From Verrucomicrobiota bacterium (lineage in GTDB: Bacteria > Verrucomicrobiota > Verrucomicrobiia > Opitutales > Opitutaceae), in NCBI GenBank assembly GCA_023399155.1, contig JAEWQP010000004.1:161325-225324 (forward strand): 64,000 nucleotides of DNA. Direction: 5' to 3'. How positions within the stretch are numbered: position 1 is the stretch's first letter; each line of letters opens with the position of its first letter. The notes beneath the pieces are model-generated. The model ran no database searches. It had not been told where the DNA came from and saw only the letters and a program-made list of their open reading frames with translations. This document shows positions 18,169 to 26,975 of the stretch, in pieces. The position numbers and the translations under genes are program-made.

Positions 18169-21165
18169 GTGAACACATTCAGTCACGATGCCAGCGGCTG
18201 GATCTACCAGCAGGATTACCTCACGTTCCTGGCTGTGCTCGGGTGGATCACGACCGGGCTGATCGCGTGGGGAAATGCCGGTGGCGGCGCGGGTTCGAGG
18301 ATCATCCCGTGGAAAATCTTCGCCACCTTCTGTCTTTTTGCCGCGGTCGACGGTGCGCTGGACCTCGCGCGCATGGTCACGCCGGAGATCTCGTCGCCCG
18401 GATTTGAAGCGGTGTTCCGCCTCGCGGGTTACGGTCTGTTGCTCGAACTCTCGCGGCGCACGGCGGCCCAGTTGAAGTGGGCGCGCGTGTCGCCGTGGAT
18501 CCCCGCCGCGCTCGTCGTGGTGGCGCAGGCGATTCTGCTCCTCTGGCCATCGGCCGCGCCGGTGCCCGAGGTGATCGTCGGTTCGCTTGCAGGTGTTTCC
18601 GCGGCCGTTGTCATCATCGCCACCGTGGGCGCGGGCTCGCGCACGCTGCTGGCCACGGCGGCCGCCCTCCTGTTGCTCGGCCCGATCGAGATCCTGCGCC
18701 AGCAGGGTGGGGTGACGATCGACGGGCTCTACGGCCTGTTCATCACCGGCGAGGGCATCGAAACGGCGATCTGTGCCTGCGTACTCGCGTGGGTCGCGGG
18801 CCTCGGGCTCTGGTTGCATGGCGTGCGGCGCCGGCGCGCGATGTCGGCTGCCCACCCGGAGATCTACTCGCCGCTCGCGGCGGCTGTGCTTCCCGTCGTG
18901 ATCATCGCCACGCTGGTGTTCGGGTATTTTCTGGTCAACGGGAGTTCCAACCGCGCCCGCCAGGAGATCGAGCGCGCCTATCTCAATCAGGTGAGCATGG
19001 CCGCCCTGGCGGTCGATCCCGCGATGGTTCGCGAAGCCTGGAGCGGGGGCACGGTCGATGTGGCGAGCGAGTCGGCGTTTCGCATCAGCCAACAGCTTCG
19101 CGGCTTGCTCGGTGCGAGCGACCTCGTCGAACGCGTGTATGTCTGGAAGGTCGACGGCGGGCGCGTGGCGCCGCCGCGCGAATGGATCGCCGGCGCGGCC
19201 TCGATCGAGCCGGCAATCGTCAAGGTCGGCGGCGATGCCATCAACCGGCTGCGGGGGCGCCAGCTTCTGGGCCCGGTCGGCTCCAAGGGCGAGTCGGTCA
19301 TCATCGCCACCGCGCCGATCCTTGCGGCCGATGCGCTCACCGCCGCGGCCTGGATCGGACTGGATTTCACCGCCCGCGAATGGCTCGCGGCGCAGGCGGG
19401 GGCGCGGCTCCAGACCATCGCACTCGTCGGTCTGTTCTCCTCGCTCATCGTGTTCTTCTTCGCGCACCAGATGTTGCGCGAACACGAGGCCGAACTCCTC
19501 GTGGCCAAGGAAAGCGCGGAAGCCGCCGACCGTGCCAAGGATGAGTTTCTGGCCGTGATGAGCCACGAGATCCGCACGCCGATGCAGAGCGTGCTCGGCT
19601 ATGGCGAGCTGATGGCGCGCACACCCCTGAGCGCGTCGCAAAGCGGGTACCTCGACGCGATCCGCAGCCAGGGCCGCACGCTGTTGCGCATCGTCCAGGA
19701 CATCCTGGATTTCTCCATCCTTCGCAAATCCAGCTACACGCTGAAGGCCGAGCGCGTGTTCCTTCATCGCCTGGTCGAGACCGCCTACGAGACGCTCCGG
19801 CCGCTGGCCGCGCGCAAGTCGCTGCGCTTCGAGCTGACCATCGCCAACGATGTGCCCGAGGTGATCGTGGGCGACGCCGTCCGCATCGAGCAGATCCTGC
19901 TCAACCTCGCCGGCAACGCCGTGAAGTTCACCGACGTCGGAAGCGTGCAGATCGATGTCGCCTGCGACGGCCAGGAGCGCCACGGCGAGCACCTGCGCCA
20001 ACGCGTGAGGTTCCTCGTCAGCGACACCGGCATGGGCATCCGCCAGGCGGATGTGCGCCGGCTTTTCGCGCCGTTCACGCGTCTCTCCTATGCCGAGGCG
20101 ACGCCGAAGGAGGGCGCCGGCCTGGGCCTGGCCATCGCCAAGCGCCTGTGCCAGCTGATGGGCGGCACGATCCAGCTCGAGAGTGAATGGGGCAAGGGAA
20201 CGCGCTTCACTGTATCCATTCCGTTCCAACCGGTGGAATCGGAGGCGGCGGTCGGCGCGGGCGACCTGCCCGCACCGCAGGGCGCACAGCCCGCGGCCAT
20301 CGCCAACCTCGGGGCGATCCTTCCGCTGCGTGTGCTGGTCGTCGAGGACAACCCGTTCATCCGCCGCCTCATGGTCGAGTACCTCCGCTCGATCGGCTAC
20401 CAGCCGCGCGCCCTCACCAACGGCGCGGAGGCGGTGGAGCACTGGCAGGAGGCCGACTTGATGATCATGGACCTGCGCATGCCCGGCATGGATGGCGTCA
20501 CCGCTGCCTCGCGCATCCGCGCCGCCTCCGGCAAGGACAGCCATCCGTGGATCATCGGCGTCTCGGCCACGCTCTCGGAATCCGAGATCCAGCGCGCGAT
20601 GCTCGCGGGCATGAATGATTTTCTCGGCAAGCCGTTCTTCGTGCAGAGCCTCGTCGAGGCCATCCAGGCCAGCCCGATGTTCGCGCCGTTGCGGACCGGA
20701 ACCGACGGGGATGGGCCGCCCTCGGTCGACCGGCTCGAACCCGATATCCATGATTCCATGACACCGGCCGACGAGCTCCCCGACGAGTTCGGCGGCGGAG
20801 ACGAGGCCGTTCATGAGCCGCCCCCGGGGGTCATGAGCTGGATGCCGGACCTGTCCGCCAACGGCGACTCGGACGTCGTGAAACAGGCTGTCGAGGAGAT
20901 CCCGGGCCTGCTCGACGAGATCGGAAGATCGCTCGACTCCGGCGACACCGTCCACGCGGCCGATCGCGCCCATTACCTCAAGAACACGATCTTCGCCCTG
21001 CGCATGGAGCCGATGGTGGCGCCCTGCCGCGCCGTCTACGAACGATCGCAGCAGGGCGACCGCGCGTCCGCGCTCCAGTCGCTGGAGAGCCTGCGTGCCG
21101 CGTTTCTGGCCTGGAACGCCGAGCGACTCGCCAGCGGCGCGGGCGAGCCCCGGCTCGAGCTGTGA
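18169..21165 (+). CDS. Hybrid sensor histidine kinase 2 (paralogue of kinase 1)
   Basis: A 998-residue protein with the same order as kinase 1: about seven hydrophobic segments, an extracytoplasmic sensor region (about residues 270-415) flanked by a membrane segment near 420-440, HisKA with His466 in VMSHEIRTPMQ, HATPase with GAGLGLAIAKR, a receiver with Asp768 in MIMDLRMPGMDG, and Hpt with His935 in AHYLKNT. The sensor loops of the two kinases differ much more than the catalytic cores. The start is a GTG at 18169. Its TGA overlaps the GTG of the DUF1638 gene (GTGA), so kinase 2 is translationally coupled to the methyl-transfer module genes. Confidence 0.88.
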   Translation: MNTFSHDASGWIYQQDYLTFLAVLGWITTGLIAWGNAGGGAGSRIIPWKIFATFCLFAAVDGALDLARMVTPEISSPGFEAVFRLAGYGLLLELSRRTAAQLKWARVSPWIPAALVVVAQAILLLWPSAAPVPEVIVGSLAGVSAAVVIIATVGAGSRTLLATAAALLLLGPIEILRQQGGVTIDGLYGLFITGEGIETAICACVLAWVAGLGLWLHGVRRRRAMSAAHPEIYSPLAAAVLPVVIIATLVFGYFLVNGSSNRARQEIERAYLNQVSMAALAVDPAMVREAWSGGTVDVASESAFRISQQLRGLLGASDLVERVYVWKVDGGRVAPPREWIAGAASIEPAIVKVGGDAINRLRGRQLLGPVGSKGESVIIATAPILAADALTAAAWIGLDFTAREWLAAQAGARLQTIALVGLFSSLIVFFFAHQMLREHEAELLVAKESAEAADRAKDEFLAVMSHEIRTPMQSVLGYGELMARTPLSASQSGYLDAIRSQGRTLLRIVQDILDFSILRKSSYTLKAERVFLHRLVETAYETLRPLAARKSLRFELTIANDVPEVIVGDAVRIEQILLNLAGNAVKFTDVGSVQIDVACDGQERHGEHLRQRVRFLVSDTGMGIRQADVRRLFAPFTRLSYAEATPKEGAGLGLAIAKRLCQLMGGTIQLESEWGKGTRFTVSIPFQPVESEAAVGAGDLPAPQGAQPAAIANLGAILPLRVLVVEDNPFIRRLMVEYLRSIGYQPRALTNGAEAVEHWQEADLMIMDLRMPGMDGVTAASRIRAASGKDSHPWIIGVSATLSESEIQRAMLAGMNDFLGKPFFVQSLVEAIQASPMFAPLRTGTDGDGPPSVDRLEPDIHDSMTPADELPDEFGGGDEAVHEPPPGVMSWMPDLSANGDSDVVKQAVEEIPGLLDEIGRSLDSGDTVHAADRAHYLKNTIFALRMEPMVAPCRAVYERSQQGDRASALQSLESLRAAFLAWNAERLASGAGEPRLEL

Positions 21166-21980
21166 ACGCCTCGGGCCCGACAGGCGCTCAGGCCGGTTCG
21201 CGAGGCTGCGGTGTGCAGGCCCAGGGCGATGCCTCACCGCCGCCCCCGCGCCTGGCCGTGCTTGCCTGCTCGGTCTTTGAGCGCGAGTTCGAGGTGGTTG
21301 CGGCCGGCGCCCGCCACATCGTCGAGATGCGTTGGTTTGAGGTCGGCCTTCACGACCAGCCCGATCGTCTCCGCGCGACGCTGCAGGCGGAACTCAACAT
21401 CCTGGATACGCGCGACGGGATCGACGCGATCGTGCTCGCGTACGGGTTGTGCGGACGCGGTACGGCCGGTCTGCGATCGAGCCGGCATCCGCTCGTCCTT
21501 CCGCGGGCCCATGATTGCGTCACGCTTTTCATGGGCAGCAAGGAGGCCTATGCCGCGCATCAGCGGCGCTGCCCCACGTGCTACTACTACACGCCGGGAT
21601 GGAACCGCGCGCGTCGCGTGCCGGGGCCGGACCGGCTCGGGCAGCTGCGCGCCGGGTTTTCCGAACGCTTCGAGCCCGATGACGTCGAGTTTCTGATCGA
21701 AACGGAGCAGGCGCAGTGGCTGCTCCATGACCGGGCCACCTTCCTCGATCTCGGCACCGCCGACGCCACGACCGAGGCCGAGTACGCGCGGTCCTGCGCC
21801 GCCTCGCTGGGCTGGAGCTTCGAGCACCTGCGCGGCGACCCGGCGCTCCTGCGCGACCTGCTCTGGGGGCGCTGGACGGAGCACCGGTTCCTGCGCGTGG
21901 AGCCCGGTCTTGAAGTGTATCATGTCGCTGACGACACCATTGTTGGCGCCAGGCCGGCATCGGGGGAAGAGCGCCCATGA
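21162..21980 (+). CDS. DUF1638 domain protein
   Basis: A 272-residue protein of a family repeatedly found beside corrinoid-dependent methyltransferase genes; its biochemical function is not established. The conserved core starts near residue 30 (RLAVLACSVF). It contains VLAYGLCGRGTAGL, LPRAHDCVTLFMGS and a Cys-containing PTCYYYTPGW motif. The GTG start overlaps the stop of kinase 2, and the end overlaps the ATG of the AraC gene (ATGA). The first 28 residues are low-complexity and may not belong to the fold. Confidence 0.8.
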   Translation: MNASGPTGAQAGSRGCGVQAQGDASPPPPRLAVLACSVFEREFEVVAAGARHIVEMRWFEVGLHDQPDRLRATLQAELNILDTRDGIDAIVLAYGLCGRGTAGLRSSRHPLVLPRAHDCVTLFMGSKEAYAAHQRRCPTCYYYTPGWNRARRVPGPDRLGQLRAGFSERFEPDDVEFLIETEQAQWLLHDRATFLDLGTADATTEAEYARSCAASLGWSFEHLRGDPALLRDLLWGRWTEHRFLRVEPGLEVYHVADDTIVGARPASGEERP

Positions 21981-22723
21981 AAACGCCGACGCTTCCGGCG
22001 CGGACCAACGACTTTCCAGCCATCGCGCTGCTGGAGCTTCGTCCCTATGACCGCATCCGCGAGCTCTACCTGCTCGAGGAGCCGATGCTGCTTGCGGCCA
22101 TCCGGCGCGGCGACCGCGGCGAGGCGCGGCGCATCATCAACCACGTCCTCGTGCAGATCTACTCGGCGGGCGAGGAGCGGAGCGACCTGCTCAAAGGCCT
22201 GTTGCTCGAACTCGTGGTCATGATCTCGCGTGCGGCGGTCGAGGCCGGGGCGTCGCAATCGGAGGTGCTCGGGCTCAACTTCCGCTTTCTCACCGAGCTT
22301 GCGGAGATCCACGACGACGAGGACCTCGCCGCCTGGCTGCGCAAGACGCTCGAGCACGTGTTCTCCACCATCGAGCGGCAGGAGGACTTCACCCCGCCGC
22401 TCCTGATCACGCGCGCGCTCGCGTTCATGCGCGAGAACCTTCACCGCGACATCACGCGCGATGAGACGGCGAGGCACGCGGGCATCTCGCCCAGCCACTT
22501 TTCTCGGTTGCTCAAGGAGCGCACCGGTCGCTCGTTCACGGAGCTGCTGCGCCAGTGCCGCGTCGACCTCGCGTGTGATCTGCTTCTCGGGAGCGAGATG
22601 ACGCTGACCGAGATCGCGGGCGCCTGCGGCTTCTGCGACCAGAGCTATTTCACGCGCGTCTTCCAGGACGTGAAGGGCGTCACGCCGCGGCAGTTCCGCT
22701 GCGGCCCGCTGTCGGGGCGATAG
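21977..22723 (+). CDS. AraC-family transcriptional regulator
   Basis: A 248-residue regulator. The N-terminal part (about residues 15-130) is all helical and not a cupin: RIRELYLLEEPMLLAAIRRG and LLLELVVMISRAAVEAGAS. It resembles the helical effector part of regulators that control corrinoid and propanediol-type pathways (PocR-like), but this is tentative. The C-terminal pair of helix-turn-helix motifs is typical: ISPSHFSRLLKERTGRSF and LTEIAGACGFCDQSYFTRVF. It is coupled by a 4-base overlap to the DUF1638 gene. It is convergent with the methyltransferase and corrinoid genes it may control. Confidence 0.87.
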   Translation: MKTPTLPARTNDFPAIALLELRPYDRIRELYLLEEPMLLAAIRRGDRGEARRIINHVLVQIYSAGEERSDLLKGLLLELVVMISRAAVEAGASQSEVLGLNFRFLTELAEIHDDEDLAAWLRKTLEHVFSTIERQEDFTPPLLITRALAFMRENLHRDITRDETARHAGISPSHFSRLLKERTGRSFTELLRQCRVDLACDLLLGSEMTLTEIAGACGFCDQSYFTRVFQDVKGVTPRQFRCGPLSGR

Positions 22724-22794
22724 GGCGGGCCCCCCGGACCGCCGAACGCTGCCGGGCCCGGGGAGCGTGCGGGTTGCTGGTGGTGCGAGAGCGG

Positions 22795-22865
22795 GAAGCG
22801 CGCCCCGTTCCGAGGCCGCGCGGCGGCCGGCAAGACCGGTCGCGCAGCGAACCGGACCAATCGCG
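22795..22865 (+). repeat. Dispersed repeat element, partial copy C
   Basis: About 70 bp matching the inner part of copies A and B: CGTTCCGAGGCCGCGC, GGCCGGCAAGACCGGTCGCGC and GCGAACCGGACC. It lies in the 212-bp gap between the convergent AraC and methyltransferase genes. No terminal repeats are seen. Confidence 0.65.
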
Positions 22866-22935
22866 ATCCACCTGCGCTGCGGCATGAGCCCGGCTGGGTT
22901 CGCGTCGTCGCCTCGCGGCGCGCGGGCGGTGCGGT

Positions 22936-23964
22936 TCACGCCTCCAGAAACGCCGCCACCTTAGCCTGGATCGCCGCCTCGCGTCCTGAAACACTCAATA
23001 CATCACACTCGCTGCCGAGGATGAACGGATGACCGCACGCGCGCATCCGCGCGGCGAGACCGGCGGCGAGGTCGCGGACGCGGTCCACGCTCATCAACTC
23101 GTCGGAGTAGAACTGCTTCGTCGGCAGATTGCCGTAGAGCACGGTCGATCGTGGCACGAGCGCGGCGTCGTGCCAGAGCTCGCGGGAGCTGCCCAGGCTG
23201 AGGATCGCCGGGTCAAGGCTGGCGAAGCGCGTGACCATCCCGTCCTGCAACTCGCCGCAGTCGTGAAAGATCAGGTCCACGCCGCGTGACTCGAGCTGGT
23301 CTCGCAGGGCGCGGCAATAGCGCATCACATAGCGCTCAAAGACATCGTAGCTGGCCGCGAGTTGATTCGGCGAGAAATACACGCCATTGGCCGCGGGTTC
23401 GCAGAGGACCAGCGCCTTCGCGCCGGCGTCCATCTGCGCCTCAAGGTAGGCGGTGATTGTCGCGAAAGACATGTCCAGCAACCGCTCGACGAGTCCGATC
23501 TCGGGATCGTCCTCGGCGGTCGCGCCCGTGCCGGCCATGAAGACCGGCGCGATCGGGTCGGCGATCAGCTTGGTCATGAGCGAGAACGGACCGATGGCCA
23601 TGCCGACGGGCAGGAGATCGGTCTCGCGCGCGACCGTGCGGATCGCCTCGCAGGCGGCCGCCATGCGAGGTGTCAGGCGGAATGCGGCCGAGTCTCCCGG
23701 CGTCTCGGCGAAATGGAAGGTGTCGACCTCGCCGGCCGGGACACCGCGCGCGAGCAGCATCGCCTCCTTCTCCAGCTTGAGATCCATCAGCGGCAGTGCG
23801 ATCGGCACGCGGAAGCGCCGCGCCGTCTCGGCGACGACTGCGCCGAGCCGCTTCCCGTCGAGCACGACAGCGTCCGGGTCGGGCTGCTCGTGCAGCACGA
23901 GGTGCGTGCCGATCGGCATGCGCAGCCCGGCTGCCGCGAGGTCGAGATAGTAGCGGCGTTCCAT
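22936..23964 (-). CDS. URO-D-type corrinoid-dependent methyltransferase (MtaA/CmuA-like)
   Basis: A 342-residue protein of the uroporphyrinogen-decarboxylase superfamily. That fold includes both HemE and cobamide-dependent methyltransferases. Adjacency to a dedicated corrinoid protein (7-base gap, same strand) and divergence from HemE spelling favour methyl transfer. Recognisable elements are GPFSLMTKLIADP (about residues 142-154), LCEPAANGVYFSP and the C-terminal FILGSECDVLS, which supplies a Glu and Cys likely to bind zinc in this superfamily. The substrate (a methoxylated, methylamine or thiol compound) or a methyl acceptor such as tetrahydrofolate cannot be read. Confidence 0.8.
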   Translation of the reverse strand: MERRYYLDLAAAGLRMPIGTHLVLHEQPDPDAVVLDGKRLGAVVAETARRFRVPIALPLMDLKLEKEAMLLARGVPAGEVDTFHFAETPGDSAAFRLTPRMAAACEAIRTVARETDLLPVGMAIGPFSLMTKLIADPIAPVFMAGTGATAEDDPEIGLVERLLDMSFATITAYLEAQMDAGAKALVLCEPAANGVYFSPNQLAASYDVFERYVMRYCRALRDQLESRGVDLIFHDCGELQDGMVTRFASLDPAILSLGSSRELWHDAALVPRSTVLYGNLPTKQFYSDELMSVDRVRDLAAGLAARMRACGHPFILGSECDVLSVSGREAAIQAKVAAFLEA

Positions 23965-23971
23965 GACGGGC

Positions 23972-24601
23972 TCAGCCCCGGAGGAGGCTCATCGCCTCGT
24001 CGACCGCGCTGCCGGCATCGATCGAGTAGCCGTCCGCGCCGATTTCGCGTGCGAACTCACGGGTGATTGGCGCGCCGCCGACCACGATCTTCACCGGCAC
24101 GCCGCTGGCGCGGATCGCCTTCACGGTGTCACGCATCGCCGGCATCGTGGTGGTGAGGAGCGAGGAGAGGCCGACGAGCGATGGCTTGTGCTTCTGGACA
24201 GCGTCAACGAACTTCGCCGTCGAGACGTTCACGCCGATGTCGATCACGTCGATGTTGGCGCCCTTCCACATCATCGCGACGAGGTTCTTGCCGATGTCGT
24301 GGAGGTCGCCCTCGACTGTGCCGATGACGGCGGAGAACTCGGGCTTCACGCCGGCGGCAACAAGCAATGGCTCGAGTTCCTTCAGCGCCTCCTTCATGGC
24401 GCGGGCGGCGACGAGCATCTCGGGCACGAAGATTTCGTTTCGTTTGAAGCGCTCGCCCACGATCATCATGCCGGGCACCAGGCGGTGTTCCACGATCGAG
24501 GCGGCGGTTTCGCCGGCGGCGAGGCAATCTTTCACCAGCGCGGGCACGTCCTTGCGACGCCCGGCGGTGATGGCGAGGGTCAGTGGGTGAGTGTCACTCA
24601 T
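23972..24601 (-). CDS. Corrinoid (cobalamin-binding) methyl-carrier protein
   Basis: A 209-residue two-domain corrinoid protein. The N-terminal helical cap (about residues 1-85, LVPGMMIVGERF and EIFVPEMLVAARAM) precedes the B12-binding Rossmann domain with GTVEGDLHDIGKNLV. His101 is the lower axial cobalt ligand (DxHxxG), and the supporting motifs VGLSSLLTTTM and VVGGAPIT are present. Such proteins shuttle methyl groups between a substrate methyltransferase and a second methyltransferase. It leads the two-gene unit with the URO-D-type enzyme. The ATG at 24601 gives MSDTH; an upstream ATG at 24622 is possible. No cobalamin riboswitch was recognised upstream. Confidence 0.9.
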   Translation of the reverse strand: MSDTHPLTLAITAGRRKDVPALVKDCLAAGETAASIVEHRLVPGMMIVGERFKRNEIFVPEMLVAARAMKEALKELEPLLVAAGVKPEFSAVIGTVEGDLHDIGKNLVAMMWKGANIDVIDIGVNVSTAKFVDAVQKHKPSLVGLSSLLTTTMPAMRDTVKAIRASGVPVKIVVGGAPITREFAREIGADGYSIDAGSAVDEAMSLLRG

Positions 24602-25137
24602 AGCTGGACTTATCGTAGGCATCGGACGGCGGTGGCGTCTTGTGATTCGGAATGAATCTTTGGTGATGCCGTGCTCGGCGGCGATGCGCGGTCGTGCGAC
24701 TGAGGGTACAGAACGAGGCTCCCGCGCTCGGGATCTTGCGCCGCGGACGATGCGTGCAACCTGAGTCTGGAAGGACGGCAGTGGGGCGATGGCGCAGACG
24801 CATTCCGCGCGCGGATGTCACGGAGCGCCGTCGCGCAGCAACGATGCCCTGGCAGTTGTCGGTGGCGTGTCCCGCAGACGGGTGCCCGCGGGCCCCGGGG
24901 CGCGAGCGAGGTGGGACCGTGCGACTTTATTGGACGCGAGCCGAGTTTCCTCTTGCCGGAGTCACGAAAGCCACCGTAGTAGGAGCCCCTTTATGCCGGA
25001 GCTTCCGGGTCGCACGGGCGATCTGCTGGTCCAGAAGTTCTTCCGTTTTCGGCTTTTCTTTGCCGGCCGCGGAAAGAACATCGGAGCGAGCGATCTCTTC
25101 CCCGCGGTCCCCACAAGCACCTCGGCGTGAAGAACAT
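24602..25137. other. Non-coding gap upstream of the corrinoid gene and of tRNA-Phe
   Basis: 536 bp between the corrinoid-protein start (minus) and tRNA-Phe (plus). It should hold the promoters of both. No B12-box, repeat-family member or strong hairpin was recognised. One short frame with a good ribosome-binding site is annotated separately. Confidence 0.4.
24993..25130 (+). CDS. Possible small basic protein, 45 residues
   Basis: An ATG at 24993 is preceded by AGGAG (24981-24985) at a spacing of 7 bases and opens a 46-codon frame ending 7 bases before tRNA-Phe. The product starts MPELPGRTGDLL and contains a basic/aromatic patch (FFRFRLFFAGRGK). It is not recognised. The good Shine-Dalgarno is the only support; it may be chance. 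Confidence 0.2.
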   Translation: MPELPGRTGDLLVQKFFRFRLFFAGRGKNIGASDLFPAVPTSTSA

Positions 25138-25213
<76 letters not shown>

Positions 25214-25504
25214 CTTTCGACGGTTGGAGTTCAAAGAGAGTCTTATCACTCCCGATTCTTCGCTTCCCAGCGGTAGAAGCATCTGGCCCGTTCCAGCCCC
25301 GGTTTGCAGGTTTCTGGCGACTGGCGGGCCGGAAATGTCGATTGGCAGTTGCAGCTTTGCGACGAGTCGGCGCTTATTGGAGGCTTCAATCGTCCTTCAC
25401 GGGTCGTCGAGGTGACGATTCGGCTTCGCCTTGCCACCAAGGCCTGGTCCGGATCGGGCACGTCGTCCGATTCGTGTGTCGGCTCACCTACCAGGAATTC
25501 CGCA

Positions 25505-26926
25505 GTGTCTCTCCCCACCATCATTCAAGGCGGCATGGGCGTCGCCGTGTCCAACTGGCGACTCGCTCGCGCCGTCTCGCAACTCGGTCAACTCGGCGTC
25601 GTGTCGGGCACAATCATTGGCGTGGTTTGCGCCCGCCGTCTGCAGCAGGGCGATCCCGGCGGCCATGTGCAGCGCGCGCTCGCGCATTTCCCGATTCCCG
25701 CCATGGCGGAACGCGTGCTTCGCTCGTTTTTTGTGGCCGACGGCAAGGCCGCGGACGCCCCGTTCAAGGGCATCCCGATGCCCGGAGTCACCCCCTCGGC
25801 GGCGTGGACCGAGCTGAATGTGGTGGGCGGCTTTGCCGAGGTGTTTCTCGCGCGCGAGGGACACGATCGTCCCGTGGGTATCAACCTTCTGGAGAAGATC
25901 CAGGTGGCGACGCTGGCTTCGCTTTTCGGCGCCATGCTGGCGGGAGTCGGGTATGTCATCATGGGCGCGGGCATTCCGCGTTTCATCCCCGGCGCGCTTG
26001 ACCACTTCGCGGCGGGCGAGGCGGCGGAACTCAAGGTGGACGTCGAGGGCGCCGCCCCCGCCGAAGCCACGGTGTCGCGATTCGACCCGCAGGCGTTCTT
26101 TTCGGAATTCGGGAGCGCCCCCAAGCTGGAGCGGCCCCGTTTCCTCGCCATCGTCTCGTCGGCCACGCTCGCGATGACCCTCGCGCGCAAGTCCAACGGG
26201 CGCGTGGATGGGTTCGTCATCGAGAGCGAACTCGCGGGAGGCCACAACGCGCCGCCGCGCGGTCCGCTGCAGCTCAGCACGTCGGGCGAGCCCGTCTACG
26301 GCCCGCGCGACGTGCCCGACCTCGCGAAGATAGCGGAGCTGGGCCTGCCTTTCTGGCTGGCGGGCTCGCGCGCCGATCCCGAAGGACTCGCCGAGGCACG
26401 GCGGCTCGGAGCTGCCGGCATCCAGGTCGGGACGGCTTTTGCTTTTTGCGAGGAGTCGGGCATCGAGCCCCACATCAAGCGCGAGGTCCTCCGCATGGCC
26501 CGCGAGGGACGTGCCTCTGTATTCACGGACCCACTCGCATCGCCCACGGGGTTCCCTTTCAAGGTCCTGCAGATGGAAGGCACCCTCTCCGAAGCCGCGG
26601 AGTACACGGCACGCGAGCGCGTGTGTGACCTCGGTTACCTGCGGCAGGCCTACGTCAAACCGGACGGCTCGCTCGGCTACCGTTGTGCCGCCGAACCCGG
26701 CGCGGATTTCGAGCGCAAGGGTGGTGCGGCCTCCGAACTCGCCGGCCGCAAGTGCCTCTGCAACGGCCTGCTCGCGACCGTGGGCCTCGGCCAGGTGCGC
26801 CCGGGATCGGGACCGGAGCCGGCCATCATCACCGCGGGCGACGAAGTGGCGCGGGTGGCGCGTTTTCTGCCGGAAAACGCCGAGACCTACTCGGCGGCGG
26901 ATGTCGTCCGCCACCTGTTGAGCTGA
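25505..26926 (+). CDS. Nitronate monooxygenase / 2-nitropropane dioxygenase family flavoprotein
   Basis: A 473-residue TIM-barrel FMN protein. The start IIQGGMGVAVSNWRLARAVS is the family N-terminus. VIMGAGIPRF, the motif ESELAGGHNAPPRGP (with the AGGH histidine used as base in nitronate oxidation) and GIQVGTAFAFCEESG (phosphate-binding loop) are in order. It is about 100 residues longer than single-domain enzymes, with a Cys-containing C-terminal part (CLCNGLLATVG) as in NPD-like proteins of unknown substrate. The GTG at 25505 was chosen because the family motif follows at once; the upstream frame overlaps tRNA-proximal non-coding sequence. Confidence 0.82.
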   Translation: MSLPTIIQGGMGVAVSNWRLARAVSQLGQLGVVSGTIIGVVCARRLQQGDPGGHVQRALAHFPIPAMAERVLRSFFVADGKAADAPFKGIPMPGVTPSAAWTELNVVGGFAEVFLAREGHDRPVGINLLEKIQVATLASLFGAMLAGVGYVIMGAGIPRFIPGALDHFAAGEAAELKVDVEGAAPAEATVSRFDPQAFFSEFGSAPKLERPRFLAIVSSATLAMTLARKSNGRVDGFVIESELAGGHNAPPRGPLQLSTSGEPVYGPRDVPDLAKIAELGLPFWLAGSRADPEGLAEARRLGAAGIQVGTAFAFCEESGIEPHIKREVLRMAREGRASVFTDPLASPTGFPFKVLQMEGTLSEAAEYTARERVCDLGYLRQAYVKPDGSLGYRCAAEPGADFERKGGAASELAGRKCLCNGLLATVGLGQVRPGSGPEPAIITAGDEVARVARFLPENAETYSAADVVRHLLS

Positions 26927-26933
26927 CAATTCT

Positions 26934-26972
26934 CACCCGCGCGCCATCGGGATTCCCGGGGCGACGCGGGTG
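26934..26972. terminator. Hairpin between convergent genes
   Basis: CACCCGCG (26934-26941) pairs with CGCGGGTG (26965-26972). It continues inward with CGCC/GGCG and CGGG/CCCG, with a single bulged base. It sits exactly between two convergent stop codons (26926 and 26976). There is no clear T-run, so it may act in both directions as a weak or factor-assisted terminator. Confidence 0.5.
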
Positions 26973-26975
26973 CAT

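Noticed and set aside
16882..21237. 1451-codon open frame on the minus strand
   Set aside because: It lies opposite the two hybrid kinases, whose motifs and catalytic residues are intact. Long antisense frames are expected at this G+C content.
24602..25137. Cobalamin riboswitch before the corrinoid gene
   Set aside because: Looked for a B12-box and surrounding stems on the minus strand; none was recognised.
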